A stretch of 64,000 nt of DNA from Bradyrhizobium sp. CCGB01 (GTDB lineage: Bacteria; Pseudomonadota; Alphaproteobacteria; Rhizobiales; Xanthobacteraceae). Position 1 is the stretch's first letter. Every line of letters begins with the position of its first letter. The notes under the pieces are model-generated. The model was not told the DNA's origin. It searched no databases and saw only the letters and a program-made list of their open reading frames with translations. The position numbers and the translations under genes were made by a program. Below, piece by piece: positions 1 to 7,971 of the stretch. The stretch lies in contig NZ_JANADK010000001.1 in assembly GCF_024199795.1 (NCBI RefSeq), forward strand, positions 3,224,001-3,288,000, written 5' to 3'.

Positions 1-685
1 GCGCGCGGCCGCCATCCTCGGTGCCCCAGCCCCATTCTGGATAGACGGTCCAGAGCGGGATGTGGGCGAACAGCACGATCGGTGTCGATTTCGACTTGCC
101 GCGCAGATCGTCCTCGAGCCAGGCGAGCTGCTCGGCGCCGAGATTGCCGAGGCCGCCGGCCTTAAGGTCGACGACGTTGACGAGGCCGACGAAGTGCACG
201 CCGCCGGCATCGAACGAATACCAGCCCGCGCCCTTCGTGCCGCGGCCGTAGCGCTCGCGATAGAACTTCACCTCCTCGTCGAGGAAGTCATGCTCGCCGG
301 GCACATAGTGCACGTCGAGCTTGCTTTGCGAGATGATGCGGTCGGCATTGTCGAACTCGGCGGCCTTCGACAGATGGGTGATGTCGCCGGTGTGGATCAT
401 GAACGACGGCTTGGCCGGCATCGCGTTGATCTTGCCCACCGCTTCCTCCAGCGTGCCGAGCGCATTGGGATTGGCCGGCTTGTCGAAGCCGACATGGCTG
501 TCGCTGATCTGGAGAAAGGTCATTCCCGGCGTGGCCGCGGTTGCGGCCTGCGCGGAATCGATGATGCCGAGCGAGCGCGGCACGCCGCCCGTGATGGTCC
601 AGAGCACCCCGGTGCCGGCCCAGGTCATGCATTCCAGCACCTTGCGGCGGCTGACGCCGTCGTCCCCGTGATCGTGTCCGCTCAT
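1..685 (-). CDS. Tat-exported metallophosphoesterase (3' end outside window)
   Basis: The gene reads leftward off the window edge, so only the first 228 codons are visible. The N-terminus has a twin-arginine signal (SRRKVLECMTW at about residues 12-22) followed by a hydrophobic stretch and an AQAA-type cleavage site near residue 48. The mature part begins with the calcineurin-like phosphoesterase blocks: TFLQISDSHVG (D-x-H metal ligands), then HTGDITH (GD), then VPGEHDF (the GNHD-equivalent), then FAHIPLW. It is therefore probably an exported metal-dependent phosphohydrolase; the substrate is unknown. The ATG is preceded by GGAGAT at good spacing. The overlapping rightward ORF over the same bases is a GC-driven shadow. 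Confidence 0.85.
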   Translation of the reverse strand, partial: MSGHDHGDDGVSRRKVLECMTWAGTGVLWTITGGVPRSLGIIDSAQAATAATPGMTFLQISDSHVGFDKPANPNALGTLEEAVGKINAMPAKPSFMIHTGDITHLSKAAEFDNADRIISQSKLDVHYVPGEHDFLDEEVKFYRERYGRGTKGAGWYSFDAGGVHFVGLVNVVDLKAGGLGNLGAEQLAWLEDDLRGKSKSTPIVLFAHIPLWTVYPEWGWGTEDGGRA

Positions 686-782
686 CGCAGATCTCCTCTC
701 GCCCGAAATTGGGCTTCGGGGAGGTGATTGGAGGAGCGGGGGGTTTATTCGCGGGAGGTGATGACGATTTCGTGAGGTGACA

Positions 783-864
783 GTAGTTCGCATCGAGCGA
801 AGCGGAATGCGGGGCCAGTGCGCGGGGCTATCCCCGGTTTCCGCTTCGCTCCATCCGGGCTACG
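783..864. repeat. Long inverted repeat, 'GTAGCCCGGATGGAGCGAAGCGG' type
   Basis: The arms GAGCGAAGCGGA (795-806) and TCCGCTTCGCTC (840-851) pair perfectly, and the outer GTAG/CTAC (783-786 and 860-863) closes the element. It resembles the second copy at 62097-62154. The TAG stop codon of the next gene lies inside the outer right arm. Confidence 0.7.
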
Positions 865-1750
865 GGCAGGATTTCGCGAACTCCCGCACGGCTTCCACCA
901 CTTGCTCCGGCACTTCCTGCGCCACGCAGTGCCCGGCGCCATTAAAGACCATCGTACTGACGCGCGGGATCAGCGACACGGCACGTCGCGCCATCTCCTT
1001 GTAGATCGGTTCCGACTTCGCGGCGGTCGTGACGCGCACCGGACAATTGATCTCGGTGAGCCCGGTAAACGGATTGCCGCGGGCATCGCCAACGTAAACC
1101 TGTTCCATCGCCTCGTAGATCGGACGCAGGATCGCCGACTCGATCTCGGGCGTGCAGCAGAGCCGGACGCGGCCATCGTCGAGCGGCACAAAGCCGTGAC
1201 GGACATACGCCCGGAGCGACGTCTCGGTCCAATCCGTAAACGCGGGCGCTGCGCGGTAGCGTTCGAATACGGCGTCGGCACTATCGAACTCGGCGCGCCG
1301 GCGCAGCGTGCTCTGCACGCGGGCGATGGATTCGTCGTTTAGTCCTCCGGTGCGCGCCGCGCGAGGGTCCATCACGGTCGGCTCCATCACGAACAGGCGC
1401 GTGAAACGACCGGGCAAGAGTTTTGCCGCGAGCAGCAGGTCGGTCGCGCCTGCGCTGTGGCCGATCCCATAGACGTCGCGCAGCCTGAGCGCATCGATCA
1501 CCCGGCAGATGTCGTCGGCATAATCGAGGAAATGATAGGCGCCGGGTTTGTGGCTCGCGCCATGGCCGCGGCGGTCGAGCGCATAGACTGTGTAGGTCGA
1601 TGCAAGTTCGCGTGCGACCTCATCCCAGACGTCGGCGACGAAACCGGTGCCGTGCACGAGCAGGGCAGGCGGCTTGCCGCTCTCGCCCCATCGCAGCATG
1701 GCGATCTGTGCGTCGGCGGAACCGATTGAAAAGCGGTGCGGGTTGATCAT
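860..1750 (-). CDS. Alpha/beta-fold hydrolase
   Basis: This 296-residue protein is a normal length for a single-domain alpha/beta hydrolase. The oxyanion-hole loop is HGTGF (residues 33-37), the strand-helix turn DRRGHGAS is at 59-66, the nucleophile elbow GHSAG puts the catalytic serine at residue 99, and a C-terminal GAGH places the histidine near residue 274. The substrate cannot be read from the sequence; ester, lactone or C-C hydrolysis are all possible. It lies 12 bp downstream of the GMC oxidoreductase and is probably cotranscribed with it, which suggests action on a product of that oxidase. Its last codons are Cys-Pro followed by a TAG provided by the flanking inverted repeat. Confidence 0.88.
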   Translation of the reverse strand: MINPHRFSIGSADAQIAMLRWGESGKPPALLVHGTGFVADVWDEVARELASTYTVYALDRRGHGASHKPGAYHFLDYADDICRVIDALRLRDVYGIGHSAGATDLLLAAKLLPGRFTRLFVMEPTVMDPRAARTGGLNDESIARVQSTLRRRAEFDSADAVFERYRAAPAFTDWTETSLRAYVRHGFVPLDDGRVRLCCTPEIESAILRPIYEAMEQVYVGDARGNPFTGLTEINCPVRVTTAAKSEPIYKEMARRAVSLIPRVSTMVFNGAGHCVAQEVPEQVVEAVREFAKSCP

Positions 1751-1762
1751 GGAGACCGGATG

Positions 1763-3382
1763 CTACTTCGCATCCTCCAAGATCATCGTCGCACCTTTCT
1801 CGGCGATCATCGCTGTCGGCGTGTTGGTGTTGCCCGAGGTGATGGTCGGCATGATCGAGGCGTCGACGATGCGCAGGCCTGTGAGGCCGTAGAAACGCAG
1901 GCGCTCGTCGACCACGGCCATCGGGTCGTTCGCTGCGCCCATCTTCGCGGTGCCGACGGGGTGGAAGATCGTGGTGCCGATGTCGCCGGCGGCTTTGGCG
2001 AGCGAGGCATCGTCGTCGCCGACGGAGGGGCCGGGCAGATATTCGCTCGGGCGATACTTTGCCAGCGCCTTCTGCTGCATCAGGCGGCGGGTGGTGCGGA
2101 TGGCGTCGGCGCCGACCTGGCGGTCGTCGTCGGTCGACAGATAGTTCGGCGCGATGATCGGCTTCTCGTCAGGCGTGGCCGAGCGCAGCCGCACCGTGCC
2201 GCGCGAGGTCGGCTGGAGATTGCAGGCGCTCACCGTGATCGCGGGGAAGCGGTGCAGGGGATCGCCGAACTTGTCGAGCGACAGGGGCTGCACGTGGAAC
2301 TGGATGTTCGCCCGCGCGCGCGTCGCATCGGAGCGGGTGAAGATGCCGAGCTGCGACGGCGCCATGGTCAGCGGCCCGCGGCGGCGGAAGGCGTAGTCGA
2401 GCCCCATCAGGCCGCGGCGGAACAGATTGTAGTAGGTCTCGTTCAGCGTGCGCACGCCCTCGACCTTGTAGATCGCACGCTGCTGAAGATGGTCCTGCAG
2501 GTTGCGGCCGACGCCGGGCTTGTCCATCACGATGTCGATGCCGAGCGGCGACAGCCAGTCGGCGGGACCGATGCCGGAGCGATGCAGCACCTGCACCGAG
2601 CCGATCGAGCCGGCCGAGAGGACCACCTCGCGTTTGGCGCGCGCCTCGATGATTTCGCCGTTCTGGATGAAGCGTACGCCGACGGCACGGCCCTGCTCGA
2701 TTACGAGACGATCGACCAGCACGTTCTTTTCGAGCCGCAGGTTCGCCCGGTTCAGCGCCGGCTTGAGGAAGCCGCGTGCTGACGACCAGCGCCGGCCGCG
2801 CTTCTGGTTGACGTGGAAATAGCTGGTGCCTTCGTTGTCGCCGGTGTTGAAATCCGGGATGCGCTTGATGCCCATCTCCTCGGCGGCGTCGCCGACGGCA
2901 TCGAGAACGTCCCAGGACAGCCGCGGCGCCTCGATGCGCCAGCCGCCGCCGGTGCCGTGATGCTCGCTCGCGCCGAGGAAGTGATCTTCCAGCCGCTTGA
3001 ACAGCGGCAGCACGTCGTCATAACCCCAGCCAGTCATGCCGAGCTGGCGCCAATGATCGTAATCGGCCGCCTGTCCGCGCATCGAGATCATGGCGTTGAT
3101 CGCCGAAGAGCCGCCGATCACCTTGCCGCGGGGATAGGCGAGCGCGCGGCCGTTCAGGCCTGGCTCGACCTCGGTCTTGAACATCCAGTCCGAACGCGGA
3201 TTGCCGATCGCGAAGAGATAGCCGACCGGAATGTGGAACCAGATCCAGTTGTCATCGCCGCCGGCTTCGAGGATGAGGACACGGTTACCCGGTACGGCCG
3301 AGAGCCGGTTGGCGAGGATGCAGCCGGCCGTGCCGGCTCCGACAACGATATAGTCAAACTCACCTTCGAGCCGTCTTGGCAT
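1763..3382 (-). CDS. GMC-family FAD-dependent oxidoreductase (choline/alcohol dehydrogenase-like)
   Basis: A 539-residue flavoprotein. The N-terminal dinucleotide-binding motif is DYIVVGAGTAGCILANRLS (about residues 10-28). The GMC signature GKVIGGSSAINAMISMRG lies at about 85-102, and the C-terminal active-site region contains FHPVGTAKMG with the GNTNTP loop that carries the second catalytic residue. Length and motifs match choline dehydrogenase/alcohol dehydrogenase-type GMC enzymes, which oxidise an alcohol to an aldehyde using FAD. There is no adjacent betaine-aldehyde dehydrogenase or BetI regulator, so a choline-specific role is not supported. The start ATG has GGAAG just upstream. It is divergent from the M20 hydrolase across a hairpin-containing gap. 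Confidence 0.92.
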   Translation of the reverse strand: MPRRLEGEFDYIVVGAGTAGCILANRLSAVPGNRVLILEAGGDDNWIWFHIPVGYLFAIGNPRSDWMFKTEVEPGLNGRALAYPRGKVIGGSSAINAMISMRGQAADYDHWRQLGMTGWGYDDVLPLFKRLEDHFLGASEHHGTGGGWRIEAPRLSWDVLDAVGDAAEEMGIKRIPDFNTGDNEGTSYFHVNQKRGRRWSSARGFLKPALNRANLRLEKNVLVDRLVIEQGRAVGVRFIQNGEIIEARAKREVVLSAGSIGSVQVLHRSGIGPADWLSPLGIDIVMDKPGVGRNLQDHLQQRAIYKVEGVRTLNETYYNLFRRGLMGLDYAFRRRGPLTMAPSQLGIFTRSDATRARANIQFHVQPLSLDKFGDPLHRFPAITVSACNLQPTSRGTVRLRSATPDEKPIIAPNYLSTDDDRQVGADAIRTTRRLMQQKALAKYRPSEYLPGPSVGDDDASLAKAAGDIGTTIFHPVGTAKMGAANDPMAVVDERLRFYGLTGLRIVDASIMPTITSGNTNTPTAMIAEKGATMILEDAK

Positions 3383-3431
3383 TCTGCTTCCACCCGGATG
3401 GTCACCTAGCGTTCCGTCCTAATAGGCAGAC

Positions 3432-3491
3432 GCCGCGGATCGGGACAAGCCCGGCCATGCCTGTTCGTCAGGGCTAGGCCCGATCCGCGGC
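3432..3491. repeat. Long inverted repeat between divergent genes
   Basis: Arms GCCGCGGATCGGG (3432-3444) and CCCGATCCGCGGC (3479-3491) are perfect over 13 bp. An inner AGCCC/GGGCT pair extends the stem. The element sits in the roughly 175 bp gap between the GMC gene and the M20 gene, so it is in a promoter region rather than at a terminator. Confidence 0.75.
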
Positions 3492-3556
3492 AGTTGGGTG
3501 GACTGGCGCTTGCATGGTAGACAGTCCTGTATTTTCAACAAAGCTTGAGTCCCTCC

Positions 3557-4729
3557 ATGCCCATCGTCAACCGCGTCGCCGACCTTCAACCCGATATTCA
3601 GGCCTGGCGCCGGGACATCCACCAGCATCCGGAGCTGCTGTACGACGTCCACCGCACCGCAGCATTCGTTGCGGACCGGCTGCGCGAGTTCGGCTGCGAC
3701 GAGGTCGTGACCGGCCTCGGCCAGACCGGCGTGGTCGGCGTGATCAAGGGCAGCAAGCCGGCCGGCGAGGGGCTCAAGACCATCGGCCTGCGCGCGGACA
3801 TGGACGCGCTGCCTGTCGAGGAGCAGACCAATCTGCCTTACGCCTCCAAGAACCCCGGCAAGATGCACGCCTGCGGCCATGACGGCCACACCGCGATGCT
3901 GCTCGGCGCGGCCCGCTATCTCGCCGAGACCCGCAACTTCGCCGGCGATGCGGTGGTGATCTTCCAGCCCGCCGAGGAGGGCGGCGCCGGCGGCGCGGCC
4001 ATGGTCAAGGACGGCCTGATGGAGCGCTTCGGCATCGAGCAGGTCTACGGCATGCACAACGGCCCGGGCATTCCGATCGGCTCGTTCGCGATCCGGCCGG
4101 GTCCGATCATGGCGGCGACCGACGAGGTCGACATCAACATCGAGGGCCTCGGCGGCCACGCCGCGCGTCCGCACAAATGCGTCGATTCCGTGCTGGTCGG
4201 CGCCCAGGTCATCACCGCGTTGCAGTCGATCGTCGCCCGCAGCGTCGATCCCCTGGAATCGGCCGTGATCTCGATCTGCGAATTCCACGCCGGCAATGCC
4301 CGCAACGTCATTCCGCAGACCGCGACGTTGAGGGGCACCATCCGCACGTTGTCGCCTGAGGTGCGCAAGCTGGTCGAGAAGCGCGTGCACGAGGTGGTGG
4401 CGGGCGTGGCGCAGATCACCGGCGCCAAGATTGATCTGCGCTACAAGCGCAACTACCCGGTCGTGAACAACCACGCCGCGGAAACCGAGGTGGCGCGGCG
4501 CATCGCCAAAAGCGTTGCCGGCGAAGCCAATGTGCACGAGATGCCGCCGCTGATGGGCGGCGAGGATTTCGCCTACATGCTCGAAGCCCGCCCCGGCGCC
4601 TTCATCTTCTGCGGCAACGGCGACAGCGCCGGCCTGCATCACCCCGCCTACAATTTCAACGACGAGGCGATCGTTTACGGTACGTCCTACTGGGTCAAGC
4701 TGGTCGAGGAATCGCTCGCGGCGTCGTGA
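3557..4729 (+). CDS. M20-family amidohydrolase (hippurate hydrolase / N-acyl-amino-acid amidohydrolase-like)
   Basis: This metal-dependent amidohydrolase has 390 residues from the ATG at 3557; an in-frame TTG at 3545 would add four residues. Diagnostic blocks are WRRDIHQHPEL near the N-terminus, LRADMDALP, the metal-binding MHACGHDGHTAMLLG, FQPAEEGGAGG, the dimerisation-domain GGHAARPH, and a C-terminal GGEDFAYMLE. These define the M20D carboxypeptidase/aminoacylase branch, cytosolic binuclear enzymes that hydrolyse N-acyl amino acids or related amides. The actual acyl substrate is not determinable. It converges with the phosphate transporter on a shared terminator. Confidence 0.9.
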   Translation: MPIVNRVADLQPDIQAWRRDIHQHPELLYDVHRTAAFVADRLREFGCDEVVTGLGQTGVVGVIKGSKPAGEGLKTIGLRADMDALPVEEQTNLPYASKNPGKMHACGHDGHTAMLLGAARYLAETRNFAGDAVVIFQPAEEGGAGGAAMVKDGLMERFGIEQVYGMHNGPGIPIGSFAIRPGPIMAATDEVDINIEGLGGHAARPHKCVDSVLVGAQVITALQSIVARSVDPLESAVISICEFHAGNARNVIPQTATLRGTIRTLSPEVRKLVEKRVHEVVAGVAQITGAKIDLRYKRNYPVVNNHAAETEVARRIAKSVAGEANVHEMPPLMGGEDFAYMLEARPGAFIFCGNGDSAGLHHPAYNFNDEAIVYGTSYWVKLVEESLAAS

Positions 4730-4752
4730 GGCTGAGCTCGAAGCAGAAATGA

Positions 4753-4781
4753 AAAGGGCCCGTGCATCGCACGGGCCCTTT
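4753..4781. terminator. Bidirectional rho-independent terminator
   Basis: A perfect stem AAAGGGCCCGTGC / GCACGGGCCCTTT with a tight loop is flanked by A-rich sequence on the left and T-rich sequence on the right. It lies between the convergent M20 hydrolase and PiT genes and can serve both. Confidence 0.88.
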
Positions 4782-4802
4782 GTGTTTGAGTGATGCGATC
4801 GC

Positions 4803-6431
4803 TCAGAAAATCCGCGAGAAGATCACGTAGAGCGTGGCCGACAGCGCGATCGCGCAGGGCAGCGTCAGCACCCAGGCCATCAACAGGTTGCGGATGGTCG
4901 CCATTTGCAGGCCCGAACCGTTCGCGGCCATGGTGCCGGCGACGCCTGACGACAGCACGTGGGTGGTCGAGACCGGCAGGCCGAACACGTCGGCAGCACC
5001 AATCGTGGCGGCGGCGACGAGCTCGGCGGACGCTCCTTGCGCATAGGTGAGATGGGTCTTGCCTATCTTCTCGCCGACCGTGATGACGATGCGCTTCCAG
5101 CCGATCATGGTGCCGAGCCCGAGCGCGATGGCGACCGCGATCTTCACCCAGTTCGGGATGAACTTGGTGGCGGCGTCGAGCGAGCCCTTGTAGGTGTTGA
5201 GCACCGCGACCTCGTCCTTGCTGAGATCGTTCTCCTTGTCCTTCATCAGGAAGCGGATCGCCTCCGAGGTCAGGTACATGTCGTTGCGGGTGTTGCCGAC
5301 GGCTTCCGCCGGCACCTTGTTCAGCGAGCCGTATTTGGCGACCTGGTCGCCAACGTCCTTCACCAGCACGGCCAGCGAGGGATAGGTGCCCTCGTTGAGC
5401 TTATGCAGCGCGATGTACTGCGTCACCGCCGGGCGAGGATCGCCGATGATGTTGTGGCCGGCGCCCTTCGCCGCAATCACCTTGGAGGCGGCCTCCGAGG
5501 TCTTCTGGAACTGGGCGACCTGCGATTCCGGCAGCGCGCGGTTGAGCGCGTAAGCGGTCGGCACGGTGCCGATCAGGATCAGCATGATCAGGCCCATGCC
5601 CTTCTGGCCGTCGTTGGAGCCGTGGGCGAAGCTGACGCCGGTACAGGTCGCGATCAGGAGACCGCGGATCCAGAGCGGCGGGGCCTTGTTGCCTTCGGGT
5701 GCCGCGTACAGGGCAGGGTTACGCACGATGAACTTGAGCAGCAGCAGCAGTACGGCGGCGCAGATGAAGCCGAACAGCGGCGAGAGCAGCAGCGCGTAGC
5801 CGATCTCGGTGGCCTTGCTCCAGTCCACGCCCGAGGTGCCGTCGCGGCCGCGCATGACGGCGTTGGCGATGCCGACGCCGATGATCGAGCCGATCAGGGT
5901 GTGCGACGAGGAGGCGGGCAGGCCGAAATACCAGGTGCCGAGATTCCACAGGATCGCGGCGATCAGCAGCGCGAACACCATCGCGAAGCCGGCGCTCGAG
6001 CCGACCTGGAGGATCAGCTCGACCGGCAGCAGCGAGACGATGCCGAAAGCGACGGCGCCGGAAGACAGCAGCACGCCGAGGAAGTTGAAGAAGCCCGACC
6101 ACATCACCGCGAATTCGGCGGGCAGCGAGTGGGTGTAGATCACGGTCGCCACCGCGTTGGCGGTGTCGTGGAAGCCGTTGACGAATTCGAACCCGAGCGC
6201 AATCAGCAGCGCGACGAACAGGAGGATGTAGGGCAGGAAGGTCGTGACCTTGGTGCCGGTCGCGTCGATGTCGGCATAGATGCTGTAAGCAACGAACAGC
6301 AGGCCCGCGGCGAGGATGCCGAAGAACAGGATCATCGTCAGAGGATTGAAGCCTTTGTCGAGATTTGGCCTGGAAGCCGGCTGGACAGGCGTCGGATCGC
6401 CTACCGCACGGTCGAATGCAACATCTGTCAT
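4803..6431 (-). CDS. pit: Inorganic phosphate transporter, PiT/Pho4 family
   Basis: A 542-residue polytopic membrane protein. The family's duplicated signature is clear: FEFVNGFHDTANAVATVIYT in the first half (about residues 82-101) and the second-repeat element FGLPVSTTHVLSSGVAGTMAANG near the C-terminus, plus FAHGSNDGQKGMG in the middle. A hydrophilic cytoplasmic loop of about 130 residues separates the two membrane halves, as in bacterial Pit proteins. These are low-affinity proton- or sodium-coupled phosphate or metal-phosphate symporters. The hydrophilic N-terminal 30 residues are longer than in E. coli PitA. No adjacent pap/DUF47 gene is seen, although many bacterial pit genes have one. 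Confidence 0.93.
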   Translation of the reverse strand: MTDVAFDRAVGDPTPVQPASRPNLDKGFNPLTMILFFGILAAGLLFVAYSIYADIDATGTKVTTFLPYILLFVALLIALGFEFVNGFHDTANAVATVIYTHSLPAEFAVMWSGFFNFLGVLLSSGAVAFGIVSLLPVELILQVGSSAGFAMVFALLIAAILWNLGTWYFGLPASSSHTLIGSIIGVGIANAVMRGRDGTSGVDWSKATEIGYALLLSPLFGFICAAVLLLLLKFIVRNPALYAAPEGNKAPPLWIRGLLIATCTGVSFAHGSNDGQKGMGLIMLILIGTVPTAYALNRALPESQVAQFQKTSEAASKVIAAKGAGHNIIGDPRPAVTQYIALHKLNEGTYPSLAVLVKDVGDQVAKYGSLNKVPAEAVGNTRNDMYLTSEAIRFLMKDKENDLSKDEVAVLNTYKGSLDAATKFIPNWVKIAVAIALGLGTMIGWKRIVITVGEKIGKTHLTYAQGASAELVAAATIGAADVFGLPVSTTHVLSSGVAGTMAANGSGLQMATIRNLLMAWVLTLPCAIALSATLYVIFSRIF

Positions 6432-6528
6432 TTTTGGACGCCCCTTAACTAATTTGAAGGGCTATTGTCCGCGATGGATTTGAAGGCTGGATGACAACTG
6501 CGTCCAAAAGTCGCTTTCCCACCTGTAT

Positions 6529-7971
6529 TTAGGCCGCGCGCGGAGCCTTCTTCTGCAAGCCGGCGGCGATCTTCAGGTCTTCGACAAAACGCTGATATTC
6601 CAGCACTTTGGCCTCGGGATCAGGCAGCCGCAGCAGATAGGACGGGTGCACCGTCACGAGCGCCTTGCGCCCGTCGGGCAGATCGATGAGCCGGCCGCGG
6701 GTCTTGCCGACAGGGGTGATCTTGCCGAACACGCTTTGCGCGGCGGTGGCGCCCATCGCCACGATGAGCTCCGGCCCGATTGCCGAAACTTCCCGCTCGT
6801 ACCATTGTCGACACGCTTTGATCTCCGGCGTTGCCGGCTTCTGGTGCAGGCGGATCTTTCCGCGCGGCACGAATTTGAAGTGCTTCACCGCGTTGGTGAC
6901 ATAGACCTTCTTGCGGTCGACGCCGGCTTCCGCAAGCGCGCGGTCGAGCATCTGGCCGGCCGGGCCGACGAAGGGATGGCCGGCGAGGTCTTCCTTGTCG
7001 CCGGGCTGCTCGCCGACCAGCATGATGGTCGCGTCTTTCGGGCCTTCGCCGAACACGGTCTGCGTCGCGTCCTTGTAGAGCGGGCAGGCGCGACAATGCG
7101 CGGCCTCCTCGCGGAGCGCTTCGAGATCGTCGGCAGCAAGCTTGCGTGTCATCGGAGCCTCCGGCCGCTTCTGAGGCTTATGCGGATCGGTTGCGGCATT
7201 GGCGATCATGGCGCCGGTCATGCGTTCGGCGTCCTCGATCAGGGGTTTAATGATCGAAGCCTCGGGCAGGTTCCTCCAGTATTTCTTCGGCATCTCGGTC
7301 TGCATCGCTTTCACCTTGAGCCGGGCCGGATTGAAGATGCTGGCGTAGTAGCGCCGCCAGGTTTCCTCCAGCCGGTCTTCGCCCGGTGCTTCGTTCTTGC
7401 TCACGCCCGGCGTGAACGAGAGCGCATGGCCGTCCCAATGCGCGCAGAGATCAGGCGTCAGGATCGACCAGGGCATGTCGGCAAAGCGTTTTGCGAAGAA
7501 CGGCGCAGCGAGCTCGACGATGTGATGCTCCGGCTCGAACCATGCGACGTAATGCGCTGCGCGTTCCCGGCCGATCTCGCGGAAGCGCACGAAGGCATGC
7601 ATCTTGTGCTCGTCGCGATGAACCGCTCTTGCCATCGCAATGACCTGCGCGACGTCGGCATCGGTCGCGACCTCGATGAGATCGTGATTGTCTTTCAATC
7701 GCCAGAGCAGGCGATAGAGGATCGCAAATCGCTCGGGATCACGATGCAGGATCGCAGCCTTGGCGAGATCGACGAATTTTGCCGAGACGTTGAAGGTGCC
7801 GTCGTTCACCTCGAGTATCGGAGATGGCGAGGGCGGCGCGAACAAATCCGCTTCACCGCCTTGCACGGTCCAGGTGACATCGGTGGGCTGCACATGATGA
7901 AGCACGAGGCTGCGTGCGGCTTTGCGCCAGCCATCGAAATCGGTTTGATTGTCGAGGGTGATGTACTGCAT
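6529..7971 (-). CDS. udgX: DUF4130-UdgX fusion: probable uracil-DNA-crosslinking repair protein
   Basis: This 480-residue two-domain protein has an N-terminal DUF4130 ('probable DNA metabolism') domain at roughly residues 1-245 and a C-terminal family-4-like uracil-DNA glycosylase domain at about 285-470. The UDG part has the Fe-S-type cysteine region CRACPLYK, motif A as GEQPGDKED (the UdgX form), the UdgX-specific loop PRGKIRLHQKP whose histidine (about residue 376) is the one known to form a covalent bond with uracil-DNA in characterised UdgX, and the motif HPSYLLR. It should therefore bind uracil in DNA very tightly or covalently. Its ATG overlaps the stop of the upstream radical-SAM gene (TGATG), so the two are translationally coupled. 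Confidence 0.9.
   Translation of the reverse strand: MQYITLDNQTDFDGWRKAARSLVLHHVQPTDVTWTVQGGEADLFAPPSPSPILEVNDGTFNVSAKFVDLAKAAILHRDPERFAILYRLLWRLKDNHDLIEVATDADVAQVIAMARAVHRDEHKMHAFVRFREIGRERAAHYVAWFEPEHHIVELAAPFFAKRFADMPWSILTPDLCAHWDGHALSFTPGVSKNEAPGEDRLEETWRRYYASIFNPARLKVKAMQTEMPKKYWRNLPEASIIKPLIEDAERMTGAMIANAATDPHKPQKRPEAPMTRKLAADDLEALREEAAHCRACPLYKDATQTVFGEGPKDATIMLVGEQPGDKEDLAGHPFVGPAGQMLDRALAEAGVDRKKVYVTNAVKHFKFVPRGKIRLHQKPATPEIKACRQWYEREVSAIGPELIVAMGATAAQSVFGKITPVGKTRGRLIDLPDGRKALVTVHPSYLLRLPDPEAKVLEYQRFVEDLKIAAGLQKKAPRAA

Noticed and set aside
62..727. A 221-codon rightward frame at the left edge
   Set aside because: The opposite strand encodes a Tat-signal metallophosphoesterase with all motifs in order; the rightward frame has none.
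6440..6510. A possible PhoB box upstream of the phosphate transporter
   Set aside because: Only a single TGTCAT-like half-site is present; the two direct repeats with correct spacing needed for a Pho box are not there.
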